Source: Perlabentimonas sp046542995 (GTDB taxonomy: Bacteria; Bacteroidota; Bacteroidia; Bacteroidales; Tenuifilaceae). From it: 64,000 bases of DNA. A program made the position numbers and the translations under genes. Position 1 is the first letter of the stretch. Every line of letters begins with the position of its first letter. Below, piece by piece: positions 45,106-54,666 of this stretch. The notes under the pieces are model-generated. The model ran no database searches, was not told the origin of the DNA, and saw only the letters and a program-made list of their open reading frames with translations. The stretch is from positions 1 to 64,000 of the forward strand of contig JBKHAH010000003.1 in the NCBI GenBank assembly GCA_046542995.1, written 5' to 3'.

Positions 45106-45669
45106 TTATACAGTTAAAATTTCTTCCTCCTTTTGTACGAGTAGCTCTTCAACCTTCTTATTAAACTTGTCGGTTAATTTCTGCACCTCTTCCTCCGCAT
45201 CCTTAGCAACATCCTCTGAGAGGCCATCTTTCTGCAGTTTCTTAATCTCCTCATTGGTATCACGACGAGCATTCCTGATGCTTACGCGAGCATTCTCCCC
45301 CTCCGATTTCACCTGCTTAACCAGCTGCTTCCGCCTTTCCTCTGTAAGCGGAGGCACGGCTATACGTATTACCTCACCGTTGTTCTGAGGATTGAACCCT
45401 AAATTTGCAGCCAGAATGGCTTTCTCAATGGGTCCAATCATGCTTTTCTCCCAGGGTTGGATAGAAATTGTACGAGCATCAAGTGTGCCCACGTTTGAAA
45501 CCTGCTGAAGCGGGGTAAGGGTTCCGTAATAATCAACCATAATGTTTGTAAGCATTCCGGGATTTGCTTTCCCTGCTCTAATCACGCGTAGCTCATTTGT
45601 AAGATGCTCAATAGCTTTTTCCATTCGCTCCTTGGCATCCTCAATATACATATTAACTTCTTCGGTCAT
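45106..45669 (-). CDS. frr: Ribosome recycling factor
   Basis: This 187-residue protein is the usual length for ribosome recycling factor, with the N-terminal AKERMEKAIEHLTNELRVIRAGKANPGML and the central VPPLTEERRKQLVKQVKSEGE segment. With EF-G it splits ribosomes after termination. It follows pyrH by 28 bases in a conserved pair and ends at a strong terminator. Confidence 0.96.
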   Translation of the reverse strand: MTEEVNMYIEDAKERMEKAIEHLTNELRVIRAGKANPGMLTNIMVDYYGTLTPLQQVSNVGTLDARTISIQPWEKSMIGPIEKAILAANLGFNPQNNGEVIRIAVPPLTEERRKQLVKQVKSEGENARVSIRNARRDTNEEIKKLQKDGLSEDVAKDAEEEVQKLTDKFNKKVEELLVQKEEEILTV

Positions 45670-45697
45670 GGTTTCTGAATTTTAGACTCAAAAATAT

Positions 45698-46408
45698 TTA
45701 ATTTTTTATCAAAGTTCCAACATTTTCACCAAAAACTACCTTTTTTAAGTTACCAGATGTATTCATGTCAAAAACAACTATTGGCAAATTGTTCTCGCTA
45801 CACATTGTAAATGCAGTTAAATCCATCACTTTTAGCTTGCGCTGATAGGCCTCATCAAAGGTTAAGTTTTCAAATTTTTTGGCGCTTGGGTCTTTCTCCG
45901 GATCAGCCGAGTAAACGCCATCAACCCGTGTCCCTTTTAGGAGAGCCTCCGCTTCAATCTCAACGCCTCTTAACGCCGATGCTGTATCGGTTGTGAAGAA
46001 TGGATTGCCTGTACCCCCAGCAATTATTGCAGCGGCACCCTGCTTGAATGCCTCAATGGCCTTCCATTTTGAGTAAAGTTCGCCAACAGGTTCCATCTTT
46101 GTGGCTGTAAAAACCTTCGCTTTTCCTCCCTCTGCCTCAATGGCGCTTTGTAACGCCAAGCTATTAATTACGGTTGCTAGCATCCCCATCTGGTCTCCTT
46201 TTACCCTGTCAAAACCTTTTGATACTCCGCTTAGCCCTCTGAAAATGTTTCCGCCACCAATAACAATTCCAACTTCGATACCCTTATCAGTTATTGACTT
46301 TATTTCTTTAGCATAAGCGTTAAGCACCTGCGTGTTTATGCCATACTTGTCGTTGCCCATTAAGGCCTCTCCGCTAAGTTTTAGGAGAATACGTTTATAT
46401 TTTGTCAT
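45698..46408 (-). CDS. pyrH: UMP kinase
   Basis: This 236-residue member of the amino-acid-kinase family opens with YKRILLKLSGEALMG and has the glycine-rich GIVIGGGNIFRG and the GGTGNPFFTTDTA nucleotide-binding loop. It phosphorylates UMP to UDP with ATP, is typically hexameric, and feeds RNA and sugar-nucleotide synthesis. It is paired with frr, which is common. Confidence 0.96.
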   Translation of the reverse strand: MTKYKRILLKLSGEALMGNDKYGINTQVLNAYAKEIKSITDKGIEVGIVIGGGNIFRGLSGVSKGFDRVKGDQMGMLATVINSLALQSAIEAEGGKAKVFTATKMEPVGELYSKWKAIEAFKQGAAAIIAGGTGNPFFTTDTASALRGVEIEAEALLKGTRVDGVYSADPEKDPSAKKFENLTFDEAYQRKLKVMDLTAFTMCSENNLPIVVFDMNTSGNLKKVVFGENVGTLIKN

Positions 46409-46444
46409 TATTTACGGTATTAAGGATGTGTAAATATATTAAAA

Positions 46445-49294
46445 CTATCCTTTTATTAAAACAAAGCCGGCCCAATCTAGCGGAAGAAAACCTCTCTCAA
46501 TGCATTCTATTTTTGCAAACCGAAGGGCCTCAGCGTATGATTTACCCTGAAGCAAGTGCCTGTAGAAGGCAAGCATTAAATCCTTGGTTCTCTCATCGTG
46601 TACCTTCCAAAGCGATGCAATAATATTTGGTACTCCCGAGTAGATGAATCCGCGTGGTAGTGCCATTATCCCTTCGCCTTCCATAACATCTCCTGTGCCA
46701 GTTTTACAGGCAGAAAGAACTACCAAATCGGCACTCACATTATGTTTATATAGTTCTGGTAGCCTAAGGTAGCTCTCATCAAATTCTGCTTCGGATGGAA
46801 GCGCAAAAACCAGACCGCTAGTGTTAGTGGTGTTACTTATGCCATGAGTAGCTATATGTAGAATGTTATATTTATCCAGATTTGTTTCAAAATATTCTTT
46901 TGTTGCCGTGTTTCCGGTCACCTTATTGTTTCCCTGTTTATTTAATTCGAACAGGGATACAATTTCCTCCACCTCTTTTACAGAGTGTGGCAGCGCTACC
47001 ATACTGGTTCTATCGGTGGTTGTTCTAAATATATCTAGCGTGTCAATAGCAGACTGAGTTACCAGTGCTGTTGTAATGGGTTGATTACTGCTGAATTCAG
47101 GAGCCATTGCAAGAATATTCATCTCCATTACCCTTGGGGTTTTCTCAAACCCTTTAGCTGAGTAGTAGTATGAAATGCTGTGATTGCTGATTAGGAGTTC
47201 ACCAGACTTGTTCATAAACATTTCAAAAGGTATCTCCATAAGCTTATCGTCAGCTAAAATATGCAGATCGCTTACTCCTTTTAATTGACTTTCAATGGGA
47301 GATATTAGCTTATTGTAAAAGAGTTTTTGTGATACCTTGGCATCCGCTCCAGTTTTTATATCGCGCGTAAATAGCCTTATGCTCTGAGAAAAATCATTGA
47401 AAGATACTGAGCGTATCGTTGAATTATCCTTAGTGTAACAAATAACGAAAATTGAATCGCCTTTTGCAAAGTACTGAATTATTGCATCGCTACTTTCGAT
47501 TTGCGATTTAACCTGCTCATTTACTCCCCGATTATCCATAAACTCAATAGCTGATTGGTAATCATCAGTTAGGTTAACTTTGGCACGGTATAGAGCCGAT
47601 TTAAGCTTAAAGAGTCTTTCATTTTGAACGGCATTGCTCGTTTCATTCTCAAGGTTTGAAATCTCAACAGAAAGTTCGCTAATATCTTTTAAGATGCCGC
47701 TGTTTTCATGGGTTGCATAATGATTTGCAATCTGTTTCTGAAAGTTTAGGTTGAATGTTCTGGGACTATCTGAATAGATGAATGCCGTATCAATGTATGT
47801 TGCATTGTATTTTGAAAGATGATAAGAGGCGAAAAGACCGTAGTACGATGTTTCTTTCAGGTGTTTGCTTGTTTCCATTAACAAACGTTCATCGGCAATT
47901 CCACTAAAATGGTATTTAATAATAGTGTTGACGTAGTTTACCAGCTGTAAAATTGTTTCAGCTATTTCATCATCTGGGCTATCTTGTGCCAGCAATCTGT
48001 AGCTTTCAAGCATTTCTATTATTATATCTCGTAAATAGGGTAGATAGAGCTTCTGAAAGTTTTCAGGGGGCAAAAGTTTTAAATCATCATCTATTGTTGT
48101 GTACTCATTTGCAGCAATTGATATTAGGGTTTTCTCATAGTAGGAAATCGCTTCGTTATACTGCCCTTTTGCAGCCAGCACATCTGCTTTGTCAAGGTAG
48201 TAGTTTACCAGGTATGGCGATAAGGGGGTTCCTACAATATCAAGATACATTTGATTAAAAGTCTCAAGATGCGAAAGGGCCTCGTCGTAATTCTCCTGCA
48301 TCCTGTACATCATGCTCTCGTAATATACGGCCAGGCCTTCAGATACAGCCGGATTTGGGAAACCAGGAATTTCTTCTCTCATTTCTTTAAGATAATCACT
48401 GGCTTTCTCATATTCACCCAGCCTAATTAACGATTCAATAATTGTTGTGTATCGTGTATGCCTGTTAAGAAATTTAAAGTCGCTTAAATCCTGATTCTGA
48501 AGTAGCAGCTCATTGGATTTTTTACTGTGCTTAAAGGCGTTTTCATAATCAGAATTTTGCAAGTAGTAGCGGCCAATATTTGCATGAAGCATAATTAGGT
48601 CGCTTAAATACTTGTCCTTTCCCTTAATAATATCCTTAGCTCTTAAAAGGTACTCTATGGCTATTTCGGGGTCATGACTGGCAATTTCGGACCCAATTAC
48701 TGTATAGAGGTCTGAAAGGGAAGTAGAGTCAACATCAAATTCGTTTTGACAAGCATCCCAATGTTCCCAGGCCTTGGTGTATTCCCCAATTTTGTAGTAT
48801 CGCGAACCAATATCTCGGTTAATGATAAACCCAAAGCGTTGATATTTGCTTGGCGAGTAATTGCCAAGAAATTTCTTATACCAGTTTATTTTCTGCTGAA
48901 TATCTTCAGCTAATATTGCCATGTTATAGTTTGAAATCAGCATTTCAATATGGCCAACTGGGATATTCCCTTTGGCGGTTTCAATGGCTGTGCTGAGAAT
49001 GCTTTCTGCTTCGCCTCTCTTCCTCTCCATGTAGAGCCAGTATGAGTATTCGTTGGCCACAAAAAGGTAGTTTTCAAAATCGCTGTTTTCTAGCCGAATC
49101 TCCTGATGCTCATGATAGAGGCTATCAGCCTTTTCAAAGTTACCATTTCTAAGTACCTCGTAAGGGGCATTCCATGTAGTATCGGAGGGCGGCGTTCTGT
49201 ATTCTGAGAATACAATCTCTGGACTTGTTTGGCTAAAGACCGAAAAGCAAAGGCAAATAAGCGATGAAAGGATTAATGATTTTCTTAATAGCAT
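46445..49294 (-). CDS. Exported TPR-CHAT protein (caspase-like)
   Basis: This 949-residue protein has a signal peptide (MLLRKSLILSSLICLCFSVFS), then about 550 residues of TPR-like helices (for example NIGRYYLQNSDYENAFKHSKKSNELLL), and a C-terminal CHAT domain. The catalytic dyad is visible as histidine in NILHIATHG and cysteine in LVVLSACKTGTG. CHAT domains are caspase-fold peptidases known from gasdermin activation and CRISPR-linked Craspase, but most exported TPR-CHAT proteins are uncharacterised. It sits between tsf and pyrH with its own promoter-like site, so it is probably independent of the translation genes. Confidence 0.88.
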   Translation of the reverse strand: MLLRKSLILSSLICLCFSVFSQTSPEIVFSEYRTPPSDTTWNAPYEVLRNGNFEKADSLYHEHQEIRLENSDFENYLFVANEYSYWLYMERKRGEAESILSTAIETAKGNIPVGHIEMLISNYNMAILAEDIQQKINWYKKFLGNYSPSKYQRFGFIINRDIGSRYYKIGEYTKAWEHWDACQNEFDVDSTSLSDLYTVIGSEIASHDPEIAIEYLLRAKDIIKGKDKYLSDLIMLHANIGRYYLQNSDYENAFKHSKKSNELLLQNQDLSDFKFLNRHTRYTTIIESLIRLGEYEKASDYLKEMREEIPGFPNPAVSEGLAVYYESMMYRMQENYDEALSHLETFNQMYLDIVGTPLSPYLVNYYLDKADVLAAKGQYNEAISYYEKTLISIAANEYTTIDDDLKLLPPENFQKLYLPYLRDIIIEMLESYRLLAQDSPDDEIAETILQLVNYVNTIIKYHFSGIADERLLMETSKHLKETSYYGLFASYHLSKYNATYIDTAFIYSDSPRTFNLNFQKQIANHYATHENSGILKDISELSVEISNLENETSNAVQNERLFKLKSALYRAKVNLTDDYQSAIEFMDNRGVNEQVKSQIESSDAIIQYFAKGDSIFVICYTKDNSTIRSVSFNDFSQSIRLFTRDIKTGADAKVSQKLFYNKLISPIESQLKGVSDLHILADDKLMEIPFEMFMNKSGELLISNHSISYYYSAKGFEKTPRVMEMNILAMAPEFSSNQPITTALVTQSAIDTLDIFRTTTDRTSMVALPHSVKEVEEIVSLFELNKQGNNKVTGNTATKEYFETNLDKYNILHIATHGISNTTNTSGLVFALPSEAEFDESYLRLPELYKHNVSADLVVLSACKTGTGDVMEGEGIMALPRGFIYSGVPNIIASLWKVHDERTKDLMLAFYRHLLQGKSYAEALRFAKIECIERGFLPLDWAGFVLIKG

Positions 49295-49330
49295 AATGTA
49301 AGTTAATTTAGGAACCAGTAAAATATCGAA

Positions 49331-49361
49331 CTAAAATAGATGAAAAATGGAAGAAGTGCAA
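49331..49361 (-). promoter_or_regulatory. Promoter-like site for the CHAT gene
   Basis: On the minus strand TTG (complement of 49359-49361) is followed after 20 bases by TATTTTAG (complement of 49331-49338), one mismatch from TAnnTTTG. Confidence 0.4.
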
Positions 49362-49379
49362 ACCGAGCATTTAGCGCAT

Positions 49380-49411
49380 AAAAAAAGCCACCTAATTAGG
49401 CAGCTTTTTTT
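49380..49411 (-). terminator. Terminator of the rplM-rpsI-rpsB-tsf operon
   Basis: An A run and GC pair with GC and a T run around the 10-base palindrome CCTAATTAGG at 49391-49400. It follows the tsf stop by about 20 bases on the minus strand. Confidence 0.7.
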
Positions 49412-49429
49412 GAAGTGAGTAATTCTACT

Positions 49430-50260
49430 CTATGCGTTAAGAGATACTCTTTTAAATCCAAGTACTTTAAGATCTTTATTAGCGCTTTTTAAGTAATCCG
49501 CAACTTTCATCTTACCGTCCTTAATAAAATCCTGATTCATTAGGGTGCTCTCCTTGTAAAACTTCTGAAGTTTACCTTGAGCAATTTTATCAAGGATGTT
49601 TTCAGGTTTCCCTTCTTGGCGAGCCTGCTCACGTCCAATCTCATACTCCTGCTTCTTGATGTTCTCAGGAACATCATCTGCATCAACGGCAACTGGGTTC
49701 ATGGCAGCTACCTGCATGGCAACGTCTTTGGCTACTTGCTCATCAACATCAGCCTGATTAAATGCAACTAATGTTGCAAGCTTATTTCCAGGGTGGATAT
49801 ATCCAATAACTTTTTCGCCATTAATCTTTTCGTAGAAAGATAGTTCGAACTTCTCACCTGTAATGCCTGATTGGTCAAGCACAAGGTCTTGAATTTTTCT
49901 GCCATCAATTTCAATTGCTTTTAAAGCATCAAGATCGGTAGGAGCATTCTCAAGAGCTGCGTCAAGAATTTTGTTTGTTAGTCCAACAAAATCGTCGTTT
50001 TTGGCTACAAAGTCGGTTTCGCAATTCAGTACAACAATGGCACCAAATTTACCATCGGCAGTGGTTGCAGCAAGGGCAGCGCCTTCACCTGCTTCGCGAT
50101 CGGCACGCTTATTCGCAATTGCCTTGCCACGCTCTCTAATGAATTCAATTGCTTTATCTAAATCGCCGTTAGATTCTACCAGAGCTTTCTTGCAATCCAT
50201 CATACCTGCTCCGGTAATCTTTCTGAGTTTAGCTATATCTGCTGTTTTTACTTCGGACAT
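49430..50260 (-). CDS. tsf: Elongation factor Ts
   Basis: This 276-residue protein has the N-terminal UBA-like motif TGAGMMDCKKALVES and the TDFVAKNDDF signature that contacts EF-Tu. It exchanges GDP for GTP on EF-Tu. It ends the four-gene ribosomal run and follows rpsB by 36 bases, the standard rpsB-tsf pair. Confidence 0.96.
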   Translation of the reverse strand: MSEVKTADIAKLRKITGAGMMDCKKALVESNGDLDKAIEFIRERGKAIANKRADREAGEGAALAATTADGKFGAIVVLNCETDFVAKNDDFVGLTNKILDAALENAPTDLDALKAIEIDGRKIQDLVLDQSGITGEKFELSFYEKINGEKVIGYIHPGNKLATLVAFNQADVDEQVAKDVAMQVAAMNPVAVDADDVPENIKKQEYEIGREQARQEGKPENILDKIAQGKLQKFYKESTLMNQDFIKDGKMKVADYLKSANKDLKVLGFKRVSLNA

Positions 50261-50296
50261 ATTGTTGATTTTTATTAAGTTATCACTAACTGTTGA

Positions 50297-51199
50297 CTAG
50301 TTCTTTTCTTCAGCACCTTTTGTTTCAGCAGGTTCTTCCTTCGAAGGCTCTTCCTTTTTTGCCTCTACCTTTGTAGGCTCTTCCTTCTTCTCTACGGTTT
50401 TTTCAGGAGCTTTTGCTGCTTTAGCTGTAGTTTTCCTAGCCCTGGTGCGTGTTGTTTTTTCCTTACCCTCATCGCTTCCTTTGGGAGCATCCTTCTCTTT
50501 ATCCTTCTCGTTCTTTCTTTCGTCTAACCCTTCCTCAATGGCTTTTGCCATTTTGTCAATTACAAGTGATATAGATTTAGATGCATCGTCGTTTGATGGT
50601 ATAACAAAGTCGATTGGAGTTGGATCACAGCAGGTATCAACCATTGCAAATACCGGGATATTCAATTTTTTTGCTTCTCTTACGGCGATGTACTCTTTCT
50701 GTACGTCAATAACAAAAAGGGCTGCAGGTAATCTGTTTAAGTCAGCAATTGAGCCCAGCAATTTTTCCAGCTTTGCTCTTTGACGGGTAATTTGAAGGCG
50801 TTCGCGTTTTGATAGGTTAGTAAAAGATCCCTCAGAAAACATCTTATCAATAGAGACCATCTTCTTTACAGCCTTGCGAATGGTAGGAAAGTTGGTTAGC
50901 ATCCCACCTGGCCAGCGCTCGGTAACGTATGGCATGTTAATCTGCTTAATTCTCTCGGCAACAATGTCTTTAGCTTGCTTTTTTGTGGCAACAAAAAGAA
51001 TTTTTTTGCCTGATTTAGCAATTTGCTTCAGGGCCGAAGCAGCCTCGTCTATCTTAACGGCTGTTTTTTGAAGATCGATAATGTGAATCCCGTTACGCTC
51101 CATAAAAATGTATGGAGCCATTTTTGGATTCCATTTACGTTTTAGGTGACCAAAATGAACACCTGCATCTAGCAATTCTTTAAAATCTGTTCTTGGCAT
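50297..51199 (-). CDS. rpsB: 30S ribosomal protein S2 with C-terminal low-complexity tail
   Basis: The ATG at 51199 gives 300 residues; the longer frame upstream adds a non-conserved tail. The S2 core is clear: FKELLDAGVHFGHLKRKWNPKMAPYIF, RWPGGMLTNFPTI and VDTCCDPTPIDFVIPSNDDA. After about residue 235 a lysine-, glutamate-, alanine- and proline-rich tail follows with repeated KKEEP-like units (KVEAKKEEPSKEEPAET), some 65 residues longer than the core. Confidence 0.95.
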   Translation of the reverse strand: MPRTDFKELLDAGVHFGHLKRKWNPKMAPYIFMERNGIHIIDLQKTAVKIDEAASALKQIAKSGKKILFVATKKQAKDIVAERIKQINMPYVTERWPGGMLTNFPTIRKAVKKMVSIDKMFSEGSFTNLSKRERLQITRQRAKLEKLLGSIADLNRLPAALFVIDVQKEYIAVREAKKLNIPVFAMVDTCCDPTPIDFVIPSNDDASKSISLVIDKMAKAIEEGLDERKNEKDKEKDAPKGSDEGKEKTTRTRARKTTAKAAKAPEKTVEKKEEPTKVEAKKEEPSKEEPAETKGAEEKN

Positions 51200-51306
51200 T
51201 TTAAATGTTTTAGTTTGTAAATAAAATGTGGCAATCACCTGGTAGTTTCGTGTTCGAAAGTCCAAGCAATTTACAGCGAAAGCTGTTTGCCAAAGATTGA
51301 TAAATA

Positions 51307-51693
51307 TTAACGCTTGCTGAACTGGAATTTCTTCCTTGCCTTAGGTTGCCCTGGCTTCTTACGTTCCACTTCGCGTGGGTCACGTGTCATAAAACCATTC
51401 GACTTAAGGAGTGTTTTATTTTCGGGGTTTATCTCAACAAGAGCGCGTGATACACCAAGACGAAGTGCTTCTGCTTGTCCTTTTACTCCACCGCCATCAA
51501 GGTTAGCCTTAATATCGTAGCTACCTAGTATGTTAAGAACTTCGAGAGGTTGTTTTACCACGTACTGCATAAGTTCCGAAGGGAAATATTCCTTTAGATC
51601 TTTACCATTTATGGTGATATTCCCTTTACCTTCTTGAAGGTAAACGCGTGCTACAGCATTTTTTCTTCTCCCCGTTGCATTGAATACCTGCAT
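51307..51693 (-). CDS. rpsI: 30S ribosomal protein S9
   Basis: This 128-residue S9 has NATGRRKNAVARVYLQEG at the start and the C-terminal signature with GVSRALVEINP and the basic tail KKFQFSKR that reaches the decoding site. It follows rplM by 5 bases, the usual pairing. Confidence 0.97.
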   Translation of the reverse strand: MQVFNATGRRKNAVARVYLQEGKGNITINGKDLKEYFPSELMQYVVKQPLEVLNILGSYDIKANLDGGGVKGQAEALRLGVSRALVEINPENKTLLKSNGFMTRDPREVERKKPGQPKARKKFQFSKR

Positions 51694-51698
51694 AATTT

Positions 51699-52154
51699 CT
51701 ATTTAATTGAATTTAACTTTAATTCTTTTGGTTTTTGCGCTTCGTGCTTGTGCTCTGGCCCTGCGTAAACATGTAGGTTGCCATAGAGCTTAGAACCCAA
51801 ACGATTTTTTGGTAGCATCCCTTTTACTGCGTGTTCAACAACTGCAGTGGGCTTGCGAAGTAGCCAGTCTTTTGGAGTTGCACTACGCTTACCACCTGGA
51901 TACCCAGTGTGGTGGTAGTAAAGCTTCTCGGTTAGCTTGTTACCCGTTAGTCGTACTTTTTCTGCATTAATAACAATTACATTGTCACCGCAGTCGACAT
52001 GTGGGGTGTAGTTGGGCTTGTGCTTGCCTCTAATAAGCTTTGCAACTTTACTAGCCAGACGGCCCAATACTTCGTTCGTAGCATCAACAACTATCCACTC
52101 TTTATTTACCGTGGCGTCGTTGGCTGAAACTGTTTTGTAACTAAGTGTGTTCAC
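51699..52154 (-). CDS. rplM: 50S ribosomal protein L13
   Basis: This 151-residue L13 starts at GTG. It has WIVVDATNEVLGRLASKVAKLIRG, VINAEKVRLTGNKLTEKLYYHHTGYPGG and the AVKGMLPKNRLG signature. It is the first gene of the ribosomal operon and has a strong promoter about 75 bases upstream. Confidence 0.97.
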   Translation of the reverse strand: MNTLSYKTVSANDATVNKEWIVVDATNEVLGRLASKVAKLIRGKHKPNYTPHVDCGDNVIVINAEKVRLTGNKLTEKLYYHHTGYPGGKRSATPKDWLLRKPTAVVEHAVKGMLPKNRLGSKLYGNLHVYAGPEHKHEAQKPKELKLNSIK

Positions 52155-52226
52155 GTTATAAACTCCTCTGTTTTAAGTTAATACCTTTTCTTTTACGTGA
52201 TCCAAACGTATATAATAAGCGGGTTG

Positions 52227-52256
52227 CAAAAATACAGCATTTTATTTAAACTGCAA
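52227..52256 (-). promoter_or_regulatory. Strong promoter of the rplM operon
   Basis: On the minus strand TTG (complement of 52254-52256) is followed after exactly 19 bases by TATTTTTG (complement of 52227-52234), an exact match to the Bacteroidota primary-sigma consensus TTG-N19-TAnnTTTG. It lies 73 bases before the rplM start, leaving a leader in which ribosomal autoregulation would be possible. Confidence 0.8.
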
Positions 52257-52324
52257 CATAAACAGGGAATTAATTTTTATTTTATGGAAGAGTTTTCAAA
52301 ATTTTCCTATCAAAATTCTTTTGA

Positions 52325-52332
52325 TATTTTTG
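52325..52332 (+). promoter_or_regulatory. -7 promoter-like box for the O-antigen-ligase-like gene
   Basis: TATTTTTG fits TAnnTTTG and lies 67 bases before the ATG at 52399, inside the longer reading frame, which supports the later start. Confidence 0.4.
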
Positions 52333-52398
52333 TTTTCTAGAGATTTTTATTTTGCATTGCTTATTTTTACGCACAATATTTTGTTTACCGTGGATACC

Positions 52399-53991
52399 AT
52401 GCTAAAGGAACGAATTCATAGATACATTTTCTTATTAGCCATTGGGCTTTGCCTTGTTAGCCTTCCATTTTCTCGCTTTACGTTAACCCTCTCTTTGATA
52501 CTGCTTACTGCAAATTGGCTTATTGAAGGCAGCTGGTTGTATTGGAAGAACATAAAAAGTACACCTGCTATACTTATTTTTCTCCTAATCTATCTTGCTC
52601 TCATATTTGGGTTGTTCTATTCAGATAATATTGATTATGCTCTTGCGGATTTAAGATTGAAGCTACCATTGTTAATTGTTCCTTTAATTTTTGCAACATC
52701 GCCGCCGTTATCAAGTGAGGAGCGCCAGTACATTATATCCTTATTTTGCTTTTCAGTATTTGTTGCTACAGCGATAAGTTTTGTTATCTACGTGCAAAAT
52801 TTCTCGCTTGGGAGCAGTAACGTTCGCGAAATCTCCCCATTTATATCACATATTCGATATGCAATCATGATAAGTATTGCCATAGCTTTATTACTTTGGT
52901 ATGCTATGAAGGAAAAGAGAAAGTTTGTTGCTGGTGCTTATGTGGTTTTAGCCTTATGGTTAATATTTTTCATTTTCGTGCTTCAGTCATTAACAGGGAT
53001 GGTGTTATTAATGTTTGTAGCATGGGTTTTTGCAGTAGCGCTCGTGCTAAGGATCAATATAAAGTACTTGAAATGGTCTTTCATACTCCTTATTGTTATC
53101 TTATCCTTTTTTCCACCCTTTTATATATACAGTAAAACGATTGATTATTTCTCAAATAGAGAGGATGTTGCAGTTGATACCTTACCTAAATATACTGTTA
53201 ATGGGAACAAGTACGCCCACCATAAAAACCCTAAACAGTACGAAAACGGTAACCTGGTTTGGATAAATGTATGCTGGGAAGAGTTAGAGCAGGAGTGGAA
53301 CAGAAGGAGTAAATTAACTTTTGATGGAAACGACAGACTTAGTCAACCCCTTTACAGCACCTTAATTAGATACATGACATCAAAAGGATTTAAAAAGGAT
53401 TCTGCCGGTGTTTGGAAACTTGATACCACTGATATTAGGTTGATTGAGGACGGAGTGACTAGCGTTGTTTACAAAGATCATAAGCTGGGCGTTTACCCTA
53501 GATTGTATCAGGTTCTTTGGGAGGTTGACCAGTATCTTTCCTTTGGTAAGGTTAGCGGAAGTTCCGTTGTGCAACGTATAGTATTTATTGATATTGCCAT
53601 AGGAATTATAAAAAATAACTTTTGGTTTGGTGTTGGAACAGGCGATTTAAATGATGCGTTTACAAGCTATTATCGGACTAATGATGTGAATATCTCTGAG
53701 GATTTCTGGTACCTTTCACATAATCAGTTTTTAACCCATTGGGTGCAGGTTGGTTTTCTGGGGCTGCTCCTGTTTGCATTTGGCTGGTTTTTGCCAATTT
53801 ACTTGTTGCGAAAGAAGTTAGATTTTATAACAATTATAGTTTTTGGCATCCTAACATTATCGATGCTTAATGAGGATACTTTTCAAACTCACATAGGCGT
53901 TTCAATGGTTGGGTTGTTTTATGGAATCTTTGTTTTTGGCTCTTCAAAACCTAATGTTAAATCAGAGGATTGGTATGCCCCAAAGAATTGA
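52399..53991 (+). CDS. O-antigen ligase/polymerase-like membrane protein
   Basis: The ATG at 52399 gives 530 residues. The protein has about ten membrane helices and, between two membrane blocks, a large soluble loop of about 150 residues. The Wzy/WaaL-type signature near the end is seen in WYLSHNQFLTHWVQVGFLGLLLF, with the histidine and following hydrophobic helix typical of O-antigen ligases. It could attach or polymerise surface glycans in the periplasm, possibly with the GT and sulfotransferase genes elsewhere in the window. It overlaps the downstream glycosylase gene by 17 bases. Confidence 0.82.
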   Translation: MLKERIHRYIFLLAIGLCLVSLPFSRFTLTLSLILLTANWLIEGSWLYWKNIKSTPAILIFLLIYLALIFGLFYSDNIDYALADLRLKLPLLIVPLIFATSPPLSSEERQYIISLFCFSVFVATAISFVIYVQNFSLGSSNVREISPFISHIRYAIMISIAIALLLWYAMKEKRKFVAGAYVVLALWLIFFIFVLQSLTGMVLLMFVAWVFAVALVLRINIKYLKWSFILLIVILSFFPPFYIYSKTIDYFSNREDVAVDTLPKYTVNGNKYAHHKNPKQYENGNLVWINVCWEELEQEWNRRSKLTFDGNDRLSQPLYSTLIRYMTSKGFKKDSAGVWKLDTTDIRLIEDGVTSVVYKDHKLGVYPRLYQVLWEVDQYLSFGKVSGSSVVQRIVFIDIAIGIIKNNFWFGVGTGDLNDAFTSYYRTNDVNISEDFWYLSHNQFLTHWVQVGFLGLLLFAFGWFLPIYLLRKKLDFITIIVFGILTLSMLNEDTFQTHIGVSMVGLFYGIFVFGSSKPNVKSEDWYAPKN

Positions 53992-54490
53992 TGAAAAATT
54001 TTTTACCCGTGATGTTTTGGATGTTGCTCCAGATTTACTGGGGAATGTTTTAGTAAGAAGAACAGAGAATGGGAATATGAGCAGGCACATTATTACTGAG
54101 GTAGAGGTTTACAGGGGCGAGGATGATTTAGCTTGTCATGCTTGCAAAGGCAGAACAAAAAGAACGGAGATGATGTTCGCCAAAGGGGGTTGCTTATATA
54201 TATATCTAATATATGGAATCCACTGGATGATGAATATTGTTACGGGAGGGGAGGGAAATCCTCAGGCTGTATTAATTAGAGGTCTGGATGTGTTTGATGG
54301 TCCGGGTAAGTTAACAAAGGGTTTAAATATTGATAAAAGTTTTAATGGCGAGTTATTAGTAAGCTCACAGAGGGTTTGGGTTGAACCGGCAAACCAGAAG
54401 TATCAAGTTTTTACAGGTCCAAGAATTGGAATAGATTACGCTGGTGATTACTGGGCAAAAATCCCCTGGCGTTACTGGATAAATTTTTAG
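53975..54490 (+). CDS. 3-methyladenine DNA glycosylase (AAG/MPG type)
   Basis: The ATG at 53975 gives 171 residues. The AAG fold is recognised by ITEVEVYRGEDDLACHACKGRTKR, whose glutamate is the catalytic residue, by CLYIYLIYGIHWMMNIV and by the C-terminal GPRIGIDYAGDYWAKIPWRYWI. It excises alkylated or deaminated purines from DNA. It starts within the end of the O-antigen-ligase-like gene, so the two are probably translated from one message although unrelated in function. Confidence 0.9.
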   Translation: MPQRIDEKFFTRDVLDVAPDLLGNVLVRRTENGNMSRHIITEVEVYRGEDDLACHACKGRTKRTEMMFAKGGCLYIYLIYGIHWMMNIVTGGEGNPQAVLIRGLDVFDGPGKLTKGLNIDKSFNGELLVSSQRVWVEPANQKYQVFTGPRIGIDYAGDYWAKIPWRYWINF

Positions 54491-54666
54491 ATATTTTTCA
54501 GCATTGCAATTGTATGTGATTACTAAATGTCTTGTTTTCAGATTGTGCTGTTTTTTTTTGCCTCGTAATTTTTTGATACCCACGCATTCCTCCCCAATGC
54601 TGCTATTTTGAGGTTTAACGTATTGTAGTTATTACCTTTTTTACAGTTACATTCACTTAATGCTGC

